Below are positions 24,007 through 33,229 of a stretch of 33,843 bases of DNA, in pieces. Within the stretch, counting starts at the first letter, position 1. Every line of letters starts with the position of its first letter. The DNA comes from Clostridiaceae bacterium DTU079. Lineage in GTDB: Bacteria; Bacillota; Clostridia; Acetivibrionales; Acetivibrionaceae. Made by a program: the position numbers and the translations under genes. The notes below the pieces were generated by a model. It ran no database searches, was not told the origin of the DNA, and worked only from the letters and a program-made list of their open reading frames with translations. Location: NCBI GenBank assembly GCA_001512505.1, contig LFSC01000038.1:8642-42484 (forward strand). Direction: 5' to 3'.

Positions 24007-26235
24007 TTGATCACAATTGAAGGTACGGTAGAAGAGATAATATACTCAAATGAGGTTAACGGATATACGGTTTGTGAAATCAGAAAGGATAAGGATGTAA
24101 TTACGGCAGTGGGGTTTATGCCCTTTGTGAATGCCGGCGAGGTTCTGAAAATCTCCGGTAGGTGGGTAACCCATCCCGATTATGGCGAACAGTTTAAGGT
24201 GGAGATGTATGAAAAGCTGCTTCCGAAAACTACCGAGGCCATAGAAAAATACCTTTCTTCCGGACTTATTAAAGGGGTTGGCCCGGCAACGGCAAAAAAG
24301 ATCGTAAAAAGATTCGGTGAACAAACCCTTGAGATCATTCAGCATTATCCTACAAGACTTGCTGAAATAAAGGGCATTAATCTGGAAAAGGCTAAAAAAA
24401 TCGGACAGGTGTTTGAGGAGCAAAGGGAACTTCGCGATGTTGTACTGTTTTTTCAGGAGTATGGAATTAGTCCCACCTACTGCGCTAAAATTTATAAGAC
24501 TTTTGGCACAAATACCATTGAACAGATAAAGGAAAACCCCTACAGGCTTTGCGATGAGATTTTCGGTATAAGCTTTAAAACGGCCGACAGAATTGCAAAA
24601 AGCTTGGGAATTGCTCCCGAATCCAAATACAGAATATCCAGTGGGGTTAAATATGTTTTGTCCCAGGCGGCAATGGACGGACACACCTTTGTTGACGAGG
24701 AAAAGCTTAAGGAGTATACCTCCCAGCTTTTAGACGTCGGCATAGATAATATAGATGATGTTTTGATATCTCTTATGCTTAAAAAGGCCATTTATGTGGA
24801 AAGGGACGAAGGTATTTCGAAGGTATATTTGAGTGCTTTTTATAATGCGGAGCTGGGTGTGTGCAGAAGACTTTTAGAGCTTTCAAATATAAAGTTTGAC
24901 GGCAATATTGATGATTTTGACGAAAGAATCAAGGAGGTTCAGAAAAAGGAAGGAATTATACTGGCGGACAAGCAGAAGGAAGCCATTAGGGAGGCATTGA
25001 AAAACGGAGTTCTTGTAATAACCGGAGGACCCGGTACCGGTAAAACAACCATAATAAAAAGTATAATTGCCCTTCTAGAGGCCGAGGGATACGAGCTTGC
25101 ACTGGCGGCACCCACCGGCAGGGCTGCAAAGAGGATGACTGAGGCGACGGGATATGAAGCAAAGACAATTCACAGATTGTTGGAAATCGGGTATACAACC
25201 GATGAAGAAGAGCTTGTATTTGCAAGAACGGAAGCCAATCCCCTTGAAGCCGATGTAATAATTATCGATGAGATGTCCATGGTGGATATAATTCTTATGA
25301 ATCACCTGCTTAAAGCGGTACCTGTTGGGGCCAGACTTATTCTGGTAGGGGATGTGGACCAGTTGCCGTCGGTGGGACCGGGAAATGTACTGCGGGATAT
25401 AATAAGGAGTGAAGTCATAAAGACGGTGAAGCTTTCGGAAATATTCCGACAGGCTGAGGAAAGCATGATTGTTGTTAACGCACATAAAATTAACCGGGGA
25501 GAAAAACCCATATTAAACAACAGGGACAAGGATTTCTTCTTTGTATCCCGAAGCTCCTATAACGATATTGTAAAGACAATTGTGGACTTGTGTCAAAGAA
25601 GGATACCCGATGCCTATGGATTTGACCCCATGAAGCATATACAGGTGCTTACCCCGATGCGAAAGGGGCCGGTTGGGGTCGGCAGCCTGAATATAGAGCT
25701 GCAGAAGGTTTTGAATCCCGAGAGCAAAAGCAAGAATCAAAAGGTTTTCAGGGATTATATATTCCGTGAAGGTGACCGGGTGATGCAGATAAAAAATAAT
25801 TATAATCTTAGATGGGAAAAGCCCGCAGAAAAGGGGCAGAGCGGTACCGGGGTATTCAACGGTGACATGGGAATTATTCAGGAAATAGACAATGAGGATC
25901 AAAGAATTGTGGTATGCTTTGACGACGAGAGACTCGTGGAATATGACTTTACAATATTGGACGAGCTGGAGCCGGCTTTTGCGGTTACAATTCACAAAAG
26001 CCAGGGAAGTGAATTTCCTGTGGTAATACTTCCCGTTTTTCCGGGACCTAAGGTTCTAATGACCAGAAACCTTTTATATACCGCCATAACGCGGGCCCGT
26101 GAAATGGTGATACTTGTAGGAGCCAGGGATTGTCTTGACGATATGATTGAAAATGACCGGGAAACCAAAAGAAATTCGGATCTTTCGGGGAAGCTTAGAA
26201 AATGCATACTGGGAATAGATAGTTATTACTTGTAA
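24007..26235 (+). CDS. recD2: ATP-dependent RecD2 family DNA helicase
   Basis: A 742-residue SF1B helicase of the long RecD2 type found in bacteria without RecBC. An N-terminal OB-like domain (ITIEGTVEEIIYSNEVNGYT) is followed by helix-hairpin-helix repeats (about 80-200, for example GLIKGVGPATAKKIVKRFG), then the motor with Walker A GGPGTGKT (340-347), Walker B DEMS (421-424), GDVDQLPSVGPG, and motif VI near TAITRARE with TIHKSQGSEFPVV. It acts in DNA repair. Start choice: TTG at 24007-24009 has AGGTGG 5 bases upstream; the GTG at 23998 extends the frame three codons but lacks a ribosome-binding site. Confidence 0.96.
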   Translation: MITIEGTVEEIIYSNEVNGYTVCEIRKDKDVITAVGFMPFVNAGEVLKISGRWVTHPDYGEQFKVEMYEKLLPKTTEAIEKYLSSGLIKGVGPATAKKIVKRFGEQTLEIIQHYPTRLAEIKGINLEKAKKIGQVFEEQRELRDVVLFFQEYGISPTYCAKIYKTFGTNTIEQIKENPYRLCDEIFGISFKTADRIAKSLGIAPESKYRISSGVKYVLSQAAMDGHTFVDEEKLKEYTSQLLDVGIDNIDDVLISLMLKKAIYVERDEGISKVYLSAFYNAELGVCRRLLELSNIKFDGNIDDFDERIKEVQKKEGIILADKQKEAIREALKNGVLVITGGPGTGKTTIIKSIIALLEAEGYELALAAPTGRAAKRMTEATGYEAKTIHRLLEIGYTTDEEELVFARTEANPLEADVIIIDEMSMVDIILMNHLLKAVPVGARLILVGDVDQLPSVGPGNVLRDIIRSEVIKTVKLSEIFRQAEESMIVVNAHKINRGEKPILNNRDKDFFFVSRSSYNDIVKTIVDLCQRRIPDAYGFDPMKHIQVLTPMRKGPVGVGSLNIELQKVLNPESKSKNQKVFRDYIFREGDRVMQIKNNYNLRWEKPAEKGQSGTGVFNGDMGIIQEIDNEDQRIVVCFDDERLVEYDFTILDELEPAFAVTIHKSQGSEFPVVILPVFPGPKVLMTRNLLYTAITRAREMVILVGARDCLDDMIENDRETKRNSDLSGKLRKCILGIDSYYL

Positions 26236-26288
26236 AATTAAAATATATTTTACTTTGTTATATATTTGGGGAGAGTTGGTGAAGGTGT

Positions 26289-26954
26289 ATGCTAAAACGT
26301 CTTCTTAATTTAATATTTCCTCCTAAATGTATTTTTTGCAATAAAATTTTATATTTAAATACCGATATATATATATGTAAGGAATGCTTTTCGAAAATTG
26401 AGTTTAGGGAAGGCGGAAGCATAAAGTCCGGCACCGGGGACGACTATTTTGACAGCATTGTGTGTGTTTGCGAATATACGGGGATTGTGAAGGATGCTGT
26501 GAAAAGGTTCAAGTTTTCAAACAAGCCGGCTTATTATAGGGCTTTTGCAAGACTCCTGTCGCAAAAAATAAAGGAAACAATGGATTACCGGTTATTTGAT
26601 GCAATTATAAGTGTACCCCTTCATCCGGTAAGAGAAAGGACGCGAGGTTACAACCAGTCATTCCTGATATCCACGGAATTGTCCAGGGAATTGGGGATAA
26701 AAGAAGAATCAAATCTTTTATCCAGGACAAGGAATACGCACAGTCAAAGCTTGCTGCCGAGACAGGACCGCCTGATCAATGTAAAAGGTGCTTTTACGGT
26801 AACCGACTCATCTAAGGTAAAAGATAAAACAATACTTTTAGTAGACGATGTTTTGACAACCGGTACTACATTGAATGAGTGCAGTAGAGTGCTAAAGGAG
26901 GCAGGAGCCAAAAAAATTGTAGTTGCTGTAATTGCATCGGGCAGAAGGTTTTAA
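26289..26954 (+). CDS. ComF family protein (phosphoribosyltransferase fold)
   Basis: A 221-residue protein with an N-terminal zinc ribbon (Cys14, Cys17, Cys30, Cys33 in CIFCNK and CKEC) and a phosphoribosyltransferase domain with the PRPP motif TILLVDDVLTTGTTL (181-195); PLHPVRERTRGYNQSFL is a family signature. Homologues are ComF/GntX/AmiD-like; ComF in Bacillus is needed for DNA uptake. In Firmicutes comF commonly precedes the yvyF-flgM flagellar cluster, as here. It lies 53 bases after recD2 and could be co-transcribed with it. Confidence 0.93.
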   Translation: MLKRLLNLIFPPKCIFCNKILYLNTDIYICKECFSKIEFREGGSIKSGTGDDYFDSIVCVCEYTGIVKDAVKRFKFSNKPAYYRAFARLLSQKIKETMDYRLFDAIISVPLHPVRERTRGYNQSFLISTELSRELGIKEESNLLSRTRNTHSQSLLPRQDRLINVKGAFTVTDSSKVKDKTILLVDDVLTTGTTLNECSRVLKEAGAKKIVVAVIASGRRF

Positions 26955-27044
26955 TGGAAGAAACTCTAAAGGGACTTTAAAATACTATTGGAATTTGGAA
27001 TTATATGGATATCAAGCGCTGATATGGCGATAGGAGGTATCAAT

Positions 27045-27467
27045 ATGCCGGATGTTAGAAATTGTAGACGTTGTGGAAAGATTTACAGCTATATTGGAGG
27101 AGTTCCTCTTTGTAATGAATGTAAAAGACAGGATGAGGAAGATTTTAAGAGAGTTAAAGAATATTTATATGACCACCCCAAGGCTACAATCTATGAGGTG
27201 TCTAACGAACTGGATATAAGTGTGCAGAGAATAAAGAATTATTTAAAGCAGGGAAGGCTTGAGATTATCGGCGATGAAGGCAATTTGATTCTTGAGTGTG
27301 AATTGTGCGGCAAATCCATAAAAACAGGGCGTTTTTGTGAGGAATGTACCAATTCGCTGAGCAGGGATATAAAATCAACCGTCGACGAAATTAAGAAGCC
27401 GATATATGACAATTCAGGCAGGAAATTGCACGGAGGTATGAGATACTTGCATAAAGGCGATAAGTAG
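27045..27467 (+). CDS. yvyF: YvyF-like flagellar operon protein
   Basis: A 140-residue protein of the kind annotated as flagellar operon protein (YvyF in Bacillus). It has an N-terminal zinc ribbon (Cys7, Cys10, Cys23, Cys26), a helix-turn-helix-like middle (about 43-72, ATIYEVSNELDISVQRIKNY), and a second cysteine set (Cys85, Cys88, Cys98, Cys101). The layout suggests a nucleic-acid-binding or regulatory role, not established. Start choice: ATAGGAGGT lies 7 bases before the ATG of MPDVRNCRRC; the frame is open 19 codons further upstream but without a ribosome-binding site. A hairpin follows at 27481. Confidence 0.88.
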   Translation: MPDVRNCRRCGKIYSYIGGVPLCNECKRQDEEDFKRVKEYLYDHPKATIYEVSNELDISVQRIKNYLKQGRLEIIGDEGNLILECELCGKSIKTGRFCEECTNSLSRDIKSTVDEIKKPIYDNSGRKLHGGMRYLHKGDK

Positions 27468-27480
27468 TGTTTATAACATG

Positions 27481-27517
27481 GGCTGTCTACCGCTAAATTG
27501 TAGGCAGCCAAAGTTTT
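27481..27517 (+). terminator. Probable (weak) terminator after yvyF
   Basis: GGCTGTCTAC (27481-27490) pairs with GTAGGCAGCC (27500-27509), a 10-bp stem with one G-T pair and a 9-base loop. It is followed by AAAGTTTT, a poor T run, so termination may be partial. Confidence 0.6.
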
Positions 27518-27538
27518 AAGGAAAATTATAAATATTTG

Positions 27539-27568
27539 TTAATTTAATAATTTAAATGACGATATAAT
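27539..27568 (+). promoter_or_regulatory. Candidate sigma-28 (SigD) promoter of the flgM operon
   Basis: GACGATAT (27558-27565) matches the sigma-28 -10 element GCCGATAT at 7 of 8 positions; exactly 15 bases upstream is TTAA (27539-27542), 3 of 4 for TAAA. A TATAAT (27563-27568) overlaps, but has no sigma-A -35 at the right distance. The site is about 85 bases before the flgM start, and flgM is a sigma-28 target in Bacillus. Confidence 0.5.
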
Positions 27569-27652
27569 TAATGAGGGAAGGGATAGAAACCAATGACAAG
27601 TTAATACTGCAAAGTGTTAATATATAAGTTTTAAAGAAGGTGAGTGGTAATT

Positions 27653-27946
27653 ATGAAAATTTGGGACGGAATCCCAAAGGTCGGTCATGTTTATGAAGGC
27701 CCCAAAGGCGTAAAAAAGACGGAAAAGACCGGCAATGTGGCCTCTAAGAGGGATGAGCTATCCATCTCAAGTCAGGCAAAGGATATCCAGACAGCAATGA
27801 AGGCATTAAAGGACATACCGGATATACGCAAGGACAAGGTGGAAGCAATTCAAAAAAAGATTGAGGCAGGTACATATCAAGTGAGGGAGGAGGACATAGC
27901 GGACAAGATTTTAAAATCAATAGCGGAAAAGAAAAGCATAGAATGA
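27653..27946 (+). CDS. flgM: Anti-sigma-28 factor FlgM
   Basis: A 97-residue protein whose C-terminal half carries the FlgM signature: DELSISSQAKDIQTAMKAL (34-52), then IRKDKVEAIQKKIEAGTYQV (58-77) and DIADKIL. It binds sigma-28 until the hook is complete, then is exported. The N-terminal part is flexible and basic, normal for this family. Start choice: AAGGTGAG lies 8 bases before the ATG of MKIWDGIPK; the frame could begin three codons earlier at GTG. It is the first gene of the unit running to csrA. Confidence 0.95.
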   Translation: MKIWDGIPKVGHVYEGPKGVKKTEKTGNVASKRDELSISSQAKDIQTAMKALKDIPDIRKDKVEAIQKKIEAGTYQVREEDIADKILKSIAEKKSIE

Positions 27947-28065
27947 TATTATAACAAGAATAGTAAGTTTGCGGGTTAATGAGGACAATTCCGAAATTAT
28001 CCCGCAATATATTTATATTAAAGGTATTTCACACATGAAAAATTCTAAAAGTGAGGGTGAAATAT

Positions 28066-28569
28066 ATGAACAACCAATTGATAAATGATTTGATTGACAT
28101 TCTTGAAAAGGAATTAAAAATATATGAGGATATATTGGAGATTTCCAAAAACAAGACCGATATAATTGTCAAAGGGAAGGTTAAAGAGTTGGAGAATATC
28201 ACAGAGCTAGAGCAGTCCTTTATTGCACAAATAGGCAAGCTCGAGGCGGCAAGAGAGGATCTGGTTGATAAAATATGTTCCGATATCGGTAAAGACTCGT
28301 CAAAAAATATTACCGTTACTGAACTGATGGGATATATTGAAGCATCCCAGGCTGAAAGATTGAACTCTTATAAAGAGAACATGGTTTCATTGCTAAAAGA
28401 AATTAAGGATAAAAACGATTTAAATGCAAAATTAATAAAAAGCTCAATTGATTATATAGATTTTTCGATAAATATTATGTCCAACGTCAGTGTAGAGGGA
28501 AACAATTACAGCGGCAAGGCGCAGATAAATGATTCCGAAAAGAAAACATACTTTGATGTTAAATTGTAG
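28066..28569 (+). CDS. flgN: Flagellar chaperone FlgN-like protein
   Basis: A 167-residue, almost entirely helical, charged protein (LINDLIDILEKELKIYEDIL, then long coiled-coil segments), matching FlgN-type export chaperones that guard FlgK and FlgL before secretion. The C-terminus ends with YFDVKL. Start choice: GAGGGTGA lies 7 bases before the ATG of MNNQLINDL; five earlier codons are open. Sequence conservation in this family is low, so the name rests on length, helicity and its place between flgM and flgK. Confidence 0.88.
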   Translation: MNNQLINDLIDILEKELKIYEDILEISKNKTDIIVKGKVKELENITELEQSFIAQIGKLEAAREDLVDKICSDIGKDSSKNITVTELMGYIEASQAERLNSYKENMVSLLKEIKDKNDLNAKLIKSSIDYIDFSINIMSNVSVEGNNYSGKAQINDSEKKTYFDVKL

Positions 28570-28589
28570 GATATTTGGAGGCGGTATAA

Positions 28590-30062
28590 ATGGCAATGGG
28601 TTTTGGCAGTTATGAAATTGCACGATCGGGAATGTTTGTGAATGAGAGGGCTTTGTTTGTGACAGGGCATAATATTTCCAATGTAAATACTCCTGGTTAT
28701 TCCCGGCAGCAGGCGATGATAGAAACGGGTCCATACCAAAATTACTGGAAATTTCAGCTGGGTCTTGGTGCCGATATACAGGAAATAAGACAGATTAGGC
28801 ACATGTTTCTGGATAATATATATAGAGATGAAAATACTTTGTTGGGTTACTGGGAGACAAGAAATAAAACCTTCCAGGAAATACAGACCATTCTTGGCGA
28901 TCCCATGGAAGAAGGACTTCAAAATATGTTAAACCAGTTTTGGGACTCATGGCAGGAGCTTTCAAAGGAACCGGACAGTTTGACTGTAAGAGCTCTTGTG
29001 AGGCAAAGAGCCGAAGCCCTTGTATACCATATTAATCATGTCGGAGAGCAGTTGGACAAGCTGCAAAAGGATTTAAACTATCAGGTTTTTGTGAGGATAG
29101 GTGAGGTTAACGATATAACAAAGCAAATAGCTGCCCTTAACAAAGCCATATATTCGGCTGAGGTAACCGGAGATAATGCCAATGATTACCGTGACCAAAG
29201 AAATCTTCTTATTGACAGGCTTTCAAAGCTTGTGGATGCTGAGGTAACCGAAATGAAGGATGGACAGGTGGATATAACCTTGTCGGGGCATTATCTTGTG
29301 TATAAGGGTGAGTACACAGAACTGCGTGCGGAGGAAAGAAACCCGGGAGATATATTTTATGTTCCGAAGCTTGCGGGGTCAAATATTGAAGTTCAGGTTA
29401 AGAGCGGTATAATAAAGGGACTTTTGGACTCAAGAGGAGATTCCATTAACTCCCTCGGAAGCATGGACGGCGGAATCAGTGCCCTTGAGAATTCCACCAG
29501 CATTATACCTGACCTTAAAAGAAGATTGAATGCCATTATTAATAAGATGGCAGAAGAAATCAATAATTTGCATAAGAGCGGAAAGACTCTTAGTGTTCCA
29601 CCGGAAGACGGACAGGATTTCTTTGTTCCGATAAATCCGGCGTATCCTATTCAATTGGGAAATATCCGGCTGAACAGCAATCTTATAGATTTAAACAACA
29701 TTGTTGCATCTAAAAGCGGCGACAGCGGGGATAATACCATTGCTCTTGAAATCGCAAACCTGAGAAATGTTCAATTAATCGATGATATTAACAGGGTATT
29801 GAGCATAGACGATGCTTACCAGTTTATAATATTGGGAGTCGGCAGTGGAGGAGCTGAGGCTGAGAGAATGAGCGAGAATCAAAGTTTTCTCGTGCTCTCC
29901 ACCGATTCGCAGAGGAATTCCATTATGGGGGTTTCCATGGATGAGGAAATGTCCAACATGATGAAGTTTAAATTTGCTTATACTGCATCTTCAAGGGCAA
30001 TAAATGTTATAGATGAGATGATTGAAACAATAATAACAAAAATGGGAATAGTGGGCAGGTGA
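28590..30062 (+). CDS. flgK: Flagellar hook-associated protein FlgK (first copy)
   Basis: A 490-residue protein that forms the first hook-filament junction zone. The N-terminal D0 region has GHNISNVNTPGYSRQQA (27-43 or so), the flagellar rod/hook signature, and the C-terminal part ends with GVSMDEEMSNMMKFKFAYTA followed by the D0 helix. The length is at the short end for FlgK. It differs from the second copy in its N-terminus (MAMGFGSYEIARSGMFVNER) and in the variable middle, so it is not a recent duplicate. GGAGGCGGT lies about 6 bases before the ATG. It is 6 bases from the second flgK. Confidence 0.92.
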   Translation: MAMGFGSYEIARSGMFVNERALFVTGHNISNVNTPGYSRQQAMIETGPYQNYWKFQLGLGADIQEIRQIRHMFLDNIYRDENTLLGYWETRNKTFQEIQTILGDPMEEGLQNMLNQFWDSWQELSKEPDSLTVRALVRQRAEALVYHINHVGEQLDKLQKDLNYQVFVRIGEVNDITKQIAALNKAIYSAEVTGDNANDYRDQRNLLIDRLSKLVDAEVTEMKDGQVDITLSGHYLVYKGEYTELRAEERNPGDIFYVPKLAGSNIEVQVKSGIIKGLLDSRGDSINSLGSMDGGISALENSTSIIPDLKRRLNAIINKMAEEINNLHKSGKTLSVPPEDGQDFFVPINPAYPIQLGNIRLNSNLIDLNNIVASKSGDSGDNTIALEIANLRNVQLIDDINRVLSIDDAYQFIILGVGSGGAEAERMSENQSFLVLSTDSQRNSIMGVSMDEEMSNMMKFKFAYTASSRAINVIDEMIETIITKMGIVGR

Positions 30063-30068
30063 TAAACG

Positions 30069-31622
30069 GTGAATCCTGGATTTTTCGGATTGGATATTGC
30101 GGTTAAGGGTCTTTATACAGCGCAAAGAAATCTCGATGTAATAAACCATAACGTTAATAATATCAATACCCCCGGTTACTCAAGACAGGTTGCCAATCAG
30201 TCGGCTTCAAGACCGATTGCTCTCTTGAACGGAACCGGAATGCTGGGAACCGGATCGGATGTTACCGGCATCAACAGAATAAGAGATGAATATCTGGATT
30301 TTAAATACTGGAGCGAAAATAAGACATACGGTGAGTGGGAGATAAAAAGGACTCTGCTGGCAGATCTGGAAGCCACATTCAATGAACCTTCGGATAGTGG
30401 CTTTAGTACGATGCTGGACGAGTTTTTCCATTCCCTGCAGGAGCTTGCCAAGGACCCGGGAAGCGAGGCGGTGAGGGCCTTGGTAAAGGAGAAGGGGGTT
30501 ACCCTTGCGAAGTATTTTAACAGCATGGCAACTCATTTGGAAGAGCTTCAGGTGGATTTAAACCATCAGATTAATACAAAGGTTAATAGAATAAATTCGT
30601 TGGGAGCCCAGATTCAACAACTGAACAAGCAGATATACCGCTCGGAACTTGACGGAAACGTTGCCAATGACCTTAGGGATCAAAGAACTCTTTTAATAGA
30701 CGAGCTTTCAAAACTAATTAATATTGATGTGACTGAAGTGGTGGCAGGGAAGCTTCCCAACGGTAGAGAAGACAAGAGAATGCTCATAACAATAAACGGC
30801 AAGCCTTTTGTTGACCATTATGATCTTACACAGTTGGCTGTAAAGCAAAGAGCGGACAAGTTGAATCCTGAGGAAGATGTCGTAAACCTTTATGAAGTGA
30901 TGTGGGAAGACGGAAATACACTTAAGGTAAGGGGCGGAGAGTTAAAGGGATTGCTGGATGTAAGGGACGGGAATGAGGGGGAAAACGGAAGTCCGCTTTA
31001 CAAAGGCATACCCTTTTATATAAAAAAGCTTAACGAATTTGTGCGCACCTTTGCCAAGGCTTTCAATGAGGGAATTATCGGCAGTGATGATTTGGAAGGG
31101 CATGCTGACGGTGTTGGAGCCGATAACTCCACCGGAGTAAGGTTCTTTACCATGCTGGGTATAGGCAATATGCCGATGAGCAGCGATGATTTTATTGCTA
31201 TTCCCGATTGCTATAACCAGCTTACTGCGAAGAATTTTTCCGTGAGCAGCGATATAATAAATAATATTAATAAAATCGCTACCTCCGATACACCGGATCA
31301 GATCGGTAACATAGAAAACTTGAATAAATTAATAAAAATGAGGAATAACACCCATATGTTTACCGAGGGGGCACCCGAGGATTTCATGAAATCCATTATT
31401 TCCACCTTGGGTATAGATTCACAGCAAGCCATAAGGATGTCGTCAAATCAGCAGGCTATGATAAGGCAGGTTGAAAATCAGAGACTTTCGGAATCCGGAG
31501 TTTCCATGGATGAGGAAATGGCAAACATGGTAAAACATCAGCAGGCCTATAATGCTGCGGCAGTAATGATAAATACAATGGCGGAAATCTATGACATATT
31601 GATAAACCGGGTAGGATTATAA
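30069..31622 (+). CDS. flgK: Flagellar hook-associated protein FlgK (second copy)
   Basis: A 517-residue protein closer to the usual FlgK style: MNPGFFGLDIAVKGLYTAQR, NHNVNNINTPGYSRQ, and the C-terminal ESGVSMDEEMANMVKHQQAY with the helix ending INRVGL. The start is GTG (30069-30071) with AGGTGAT overlapping the end of the first flgK, so the two are probably coupled. The middle domain (about 230-400) is not alike in the two copies by eye. Both copies keep the terminal helices needed for axial assembly, so both look functional. Confidence 0.95.
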   Translation: MNPGFFGLDIAVKGLYTAQRNLDVINHNVNNINTPGYSRQVANQSASRPIALLNGTGMLGTGSDVTGINRIRDEYLDFKYWSENKTYGEWEIKRTLLADLEATFNEPSDSGFSTMLDEFFHSLQELAKDPGSEAVRALVKEKGVTLAKYFNSMATHLEELQVDLNHQINTKVNRINSLGAQIQQLNKQIYRSELDGNVANDLRDQRTLLIDELSKLINIDVTEVVAGKLPNGREDKRMLITINGKPFVDHYDLTQLAVKQRADKLNPEEDVVNLYEVMWEDGNTLKVRGGELKGLLDVRDGNEGENGSPLYKGIPFYIKKLNEFVRTFAKAFNEGIIGSDDLEGHADGVGADNSTGVRFFTMLGIGNMPMSSDDFIAIPDCYNQLTAKNFSVSSDIINNINKIATSDTPDQIGNIENLNKLIKMRNNTHMFTEGAPEDFMKSIISTLGIDSQQAIRMSSNQQAMIRQVENQRLSESGVSMDEEMANMVKHQQAYNAAAVMINTMAEIYDILINRVGL

Positions 31623-31660
31623 AATGAAAAATACTTTTTGGTACAGTTTGGAGGGATCAT

Positions 31661-32569
31661 ATGAGAATAACAAACAGTATGCTTGTTAATAATATGATAG
31701 CAAACTTGGGAAAGAACCTGTCAAGGATGGAGAAATACCAGCAGAGGCTTGCTACCGGAAAAAAGATTTCAGTTCCGTCGGATGATCCTGTTGTTGCAGC
31801 CAGAGCATTAAAGCTTCGTACCGATGTATCGCAGATAGAACAGTATAAAAAGAATGTAAAGGATGCATTGTCGTGGATGGAAATAACGGAGTCTGCAATT
31901 GCTGATGTCGGAGATATATTGCAAAGGGCAAGGGAACTGGCGGTACAGGCAAGCAACGGTACAACCACACCGGAGGATACCAAGAAAATATGTGAAGAGG
32001 TAAAGCAGCTTAAGAACCAGCTGGTTAACCTGGGTAATGCAACCTATGCAGGAAGATATATCTTTTCGGGCTTTAAGACCAATCAAAAATTATTGAATGA
32101 TGACGGAACCTTTGCCATTAATGTTGATAATTCGGAGATAATAATTTATCAGATAGGTGTTGGAGACAGCATTAACATTAATGTTACAGCAGGAGACTTT
32201 TTTAACAGTGGAGGAACAGCGACAGCCGGAATGTCGGGATCGCTTTTTGAGGATTTCGATGATTTTATAACGGCACTGGATACCGGAGATTATGCTGTGA
32301 TTGATGCGACTATAGCGAAAATTGATTTGCAGCAAAACAATCTGCTTCGCATAAGAGCTGACATAGGAGCTAGATGCAACAGGCTCGAACTTACCGTCAA
32401 CAGACTTGAAAACGACGCGCTTAATTTTACCAAGCTTATGAGTGAAAACGAGGATATTGATCAAGCGGAAAACATCATGCTTTTGAAGAGTGAGGAAAAT
32501 GTGTACAGGGCTTCTTTAGCAGGTGGAGCCAGAGTAATTCAGCCGTCTCTGGTGGACTTTTTAAAGTAG
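31661..32569 (+). CDS. flgL: Flagellar hook-associated protein FlgL
   Basis: A 302-residue flagellin-like protein forming the second junction zone between hook and filament. The N-terminus MRITNSMLVNNMIANLGKNL and SVPSDDPVVAARALKLRTDV are FlgL signatures, as are NATYAGRYIFSGFKT and the C-terminal helix DIDQAENIMLLKSEENVYRA. GGAGGGATC lies 3 to 6 bases before the ATG. It follows flgK by 38 bases in the same operon. Confidence 0.96.
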   Translation: MRITNSMLVNNMIANLGKNLSRMEKYQQRLATGKKISVPSDDPVVAARALKLRTDVSQIEQYKKNVKDALSWMEITESAIADVGDILQRARELAVQASNGTTTPEDTKKICEEVKQLKNQLVNLGNATYAGRYIFSGFKTNQKLLNDDGTFAINVDNSEIIIYQIGVGDSININVTAGDFFNSGGTATAGMSGSLFEDFDDFITALDTGDYAVIDATIAKIDLQQNNLLRIRADIGARCNRLELTVNRLENDALNFTKLMSENEDIDQAENIMLLKSEENVYRASLAGGARVIQPSLVDFLK

Positions 32570-32600
32570 TAAGTAGTAAAAGGTTAATTCGGGTGGTTTT

Positions 32601-33179
32601 ATGGGTATAAGAATAACTCAGACCTATGCAAAAATCGGAATAGACACGGTTGCGGCCGATCTTAACATGAAGTCTCATAAGCCTGAGCTTGAGATTCACC
32701 AGAACCATGCCAGGGTAAAGATTAGGACGGAACTTCCGAGGGTGGAGATCGACCAGTATGAGGCGTTTGCCAGTACCGGTCTGAAAGGTCCCATTGATCT
32801 TACTCATGAAATTGCACAAAGAATTTATCAGCAAGTTATAGAGCAAATAGGAAAAATTGCTGAAGACGGGGATACCTTTGCGGCTATAGAAAACGGTGTA
32901 GATCCTATTGTAAGTTTGGCAGAGGAAGATCCGGATGCAGAGCATGTGTTTGACGTAGACTGTATACCCAAGGTAAGGCCACGGATAACCGTTAAGGGAT
33001 CACAGCAAATTGAGGCCGGAAGAGAAGGCGAAGGGGTGCATAATGGTGTAGAATATTCAATTATCCCCGGCAGGGTCGATTATAATTTTGTTCCTGCCCA
33101 GGTAAATATTTATTTGAGACAGTATGCATCCGTTAAATTCAGTTATGTTGAAGACAGCAAGATTGATATACATATTTAG
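32601..33179 (+). CDS. DUF6470 family protein (YviE-like)
   Basis: A 192-residue protein beginning MGIRITQTYAKIGIDTVAAD with PELEIHQNHARVKIRTELP next. It corresponds to the YviE/DUF6470 family that sits between flgL and fliW in Bacillus and Clostridia. The C-terminal part (about 125-192) is beta-rich and acidic. No catalytic motif, signal peptide or membrane segment is seen, and its role is unknown; position suggests filament assembly or flagellin control. GGGTGG lies a few bases before the ATG. Confidence 0.85.
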   Translation: MGIRITQTYAKIGIDTVAADLNMKSHKPELEIHQNHARVKIRTELPRVEIDQYEAFASTGLKGPIDLTHEIAQRIYQQVIEQIGKIAEDGDTFAAIENGVDPIVSLAEEDPDAEHVFDVDCIPKVRPRITVKGSQQIEAGREGEGVHNGVEYSIIPGRVDYNFVPAQVNIYLRQYASVKFSYVEDSKIDIHI

Positions 33180-33229
33180 ATACATATTTAGGCATAGAAA
33201 TGCCCATGTTATTAAATGGAGGAGATTAA

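Noticed and set aside
24046..24684. A 212-codon minus-strand frame inside recD2
   Set aside because: It is antisense to the conserved helix-hairpin-helix region of RecD2 and has no start signals.
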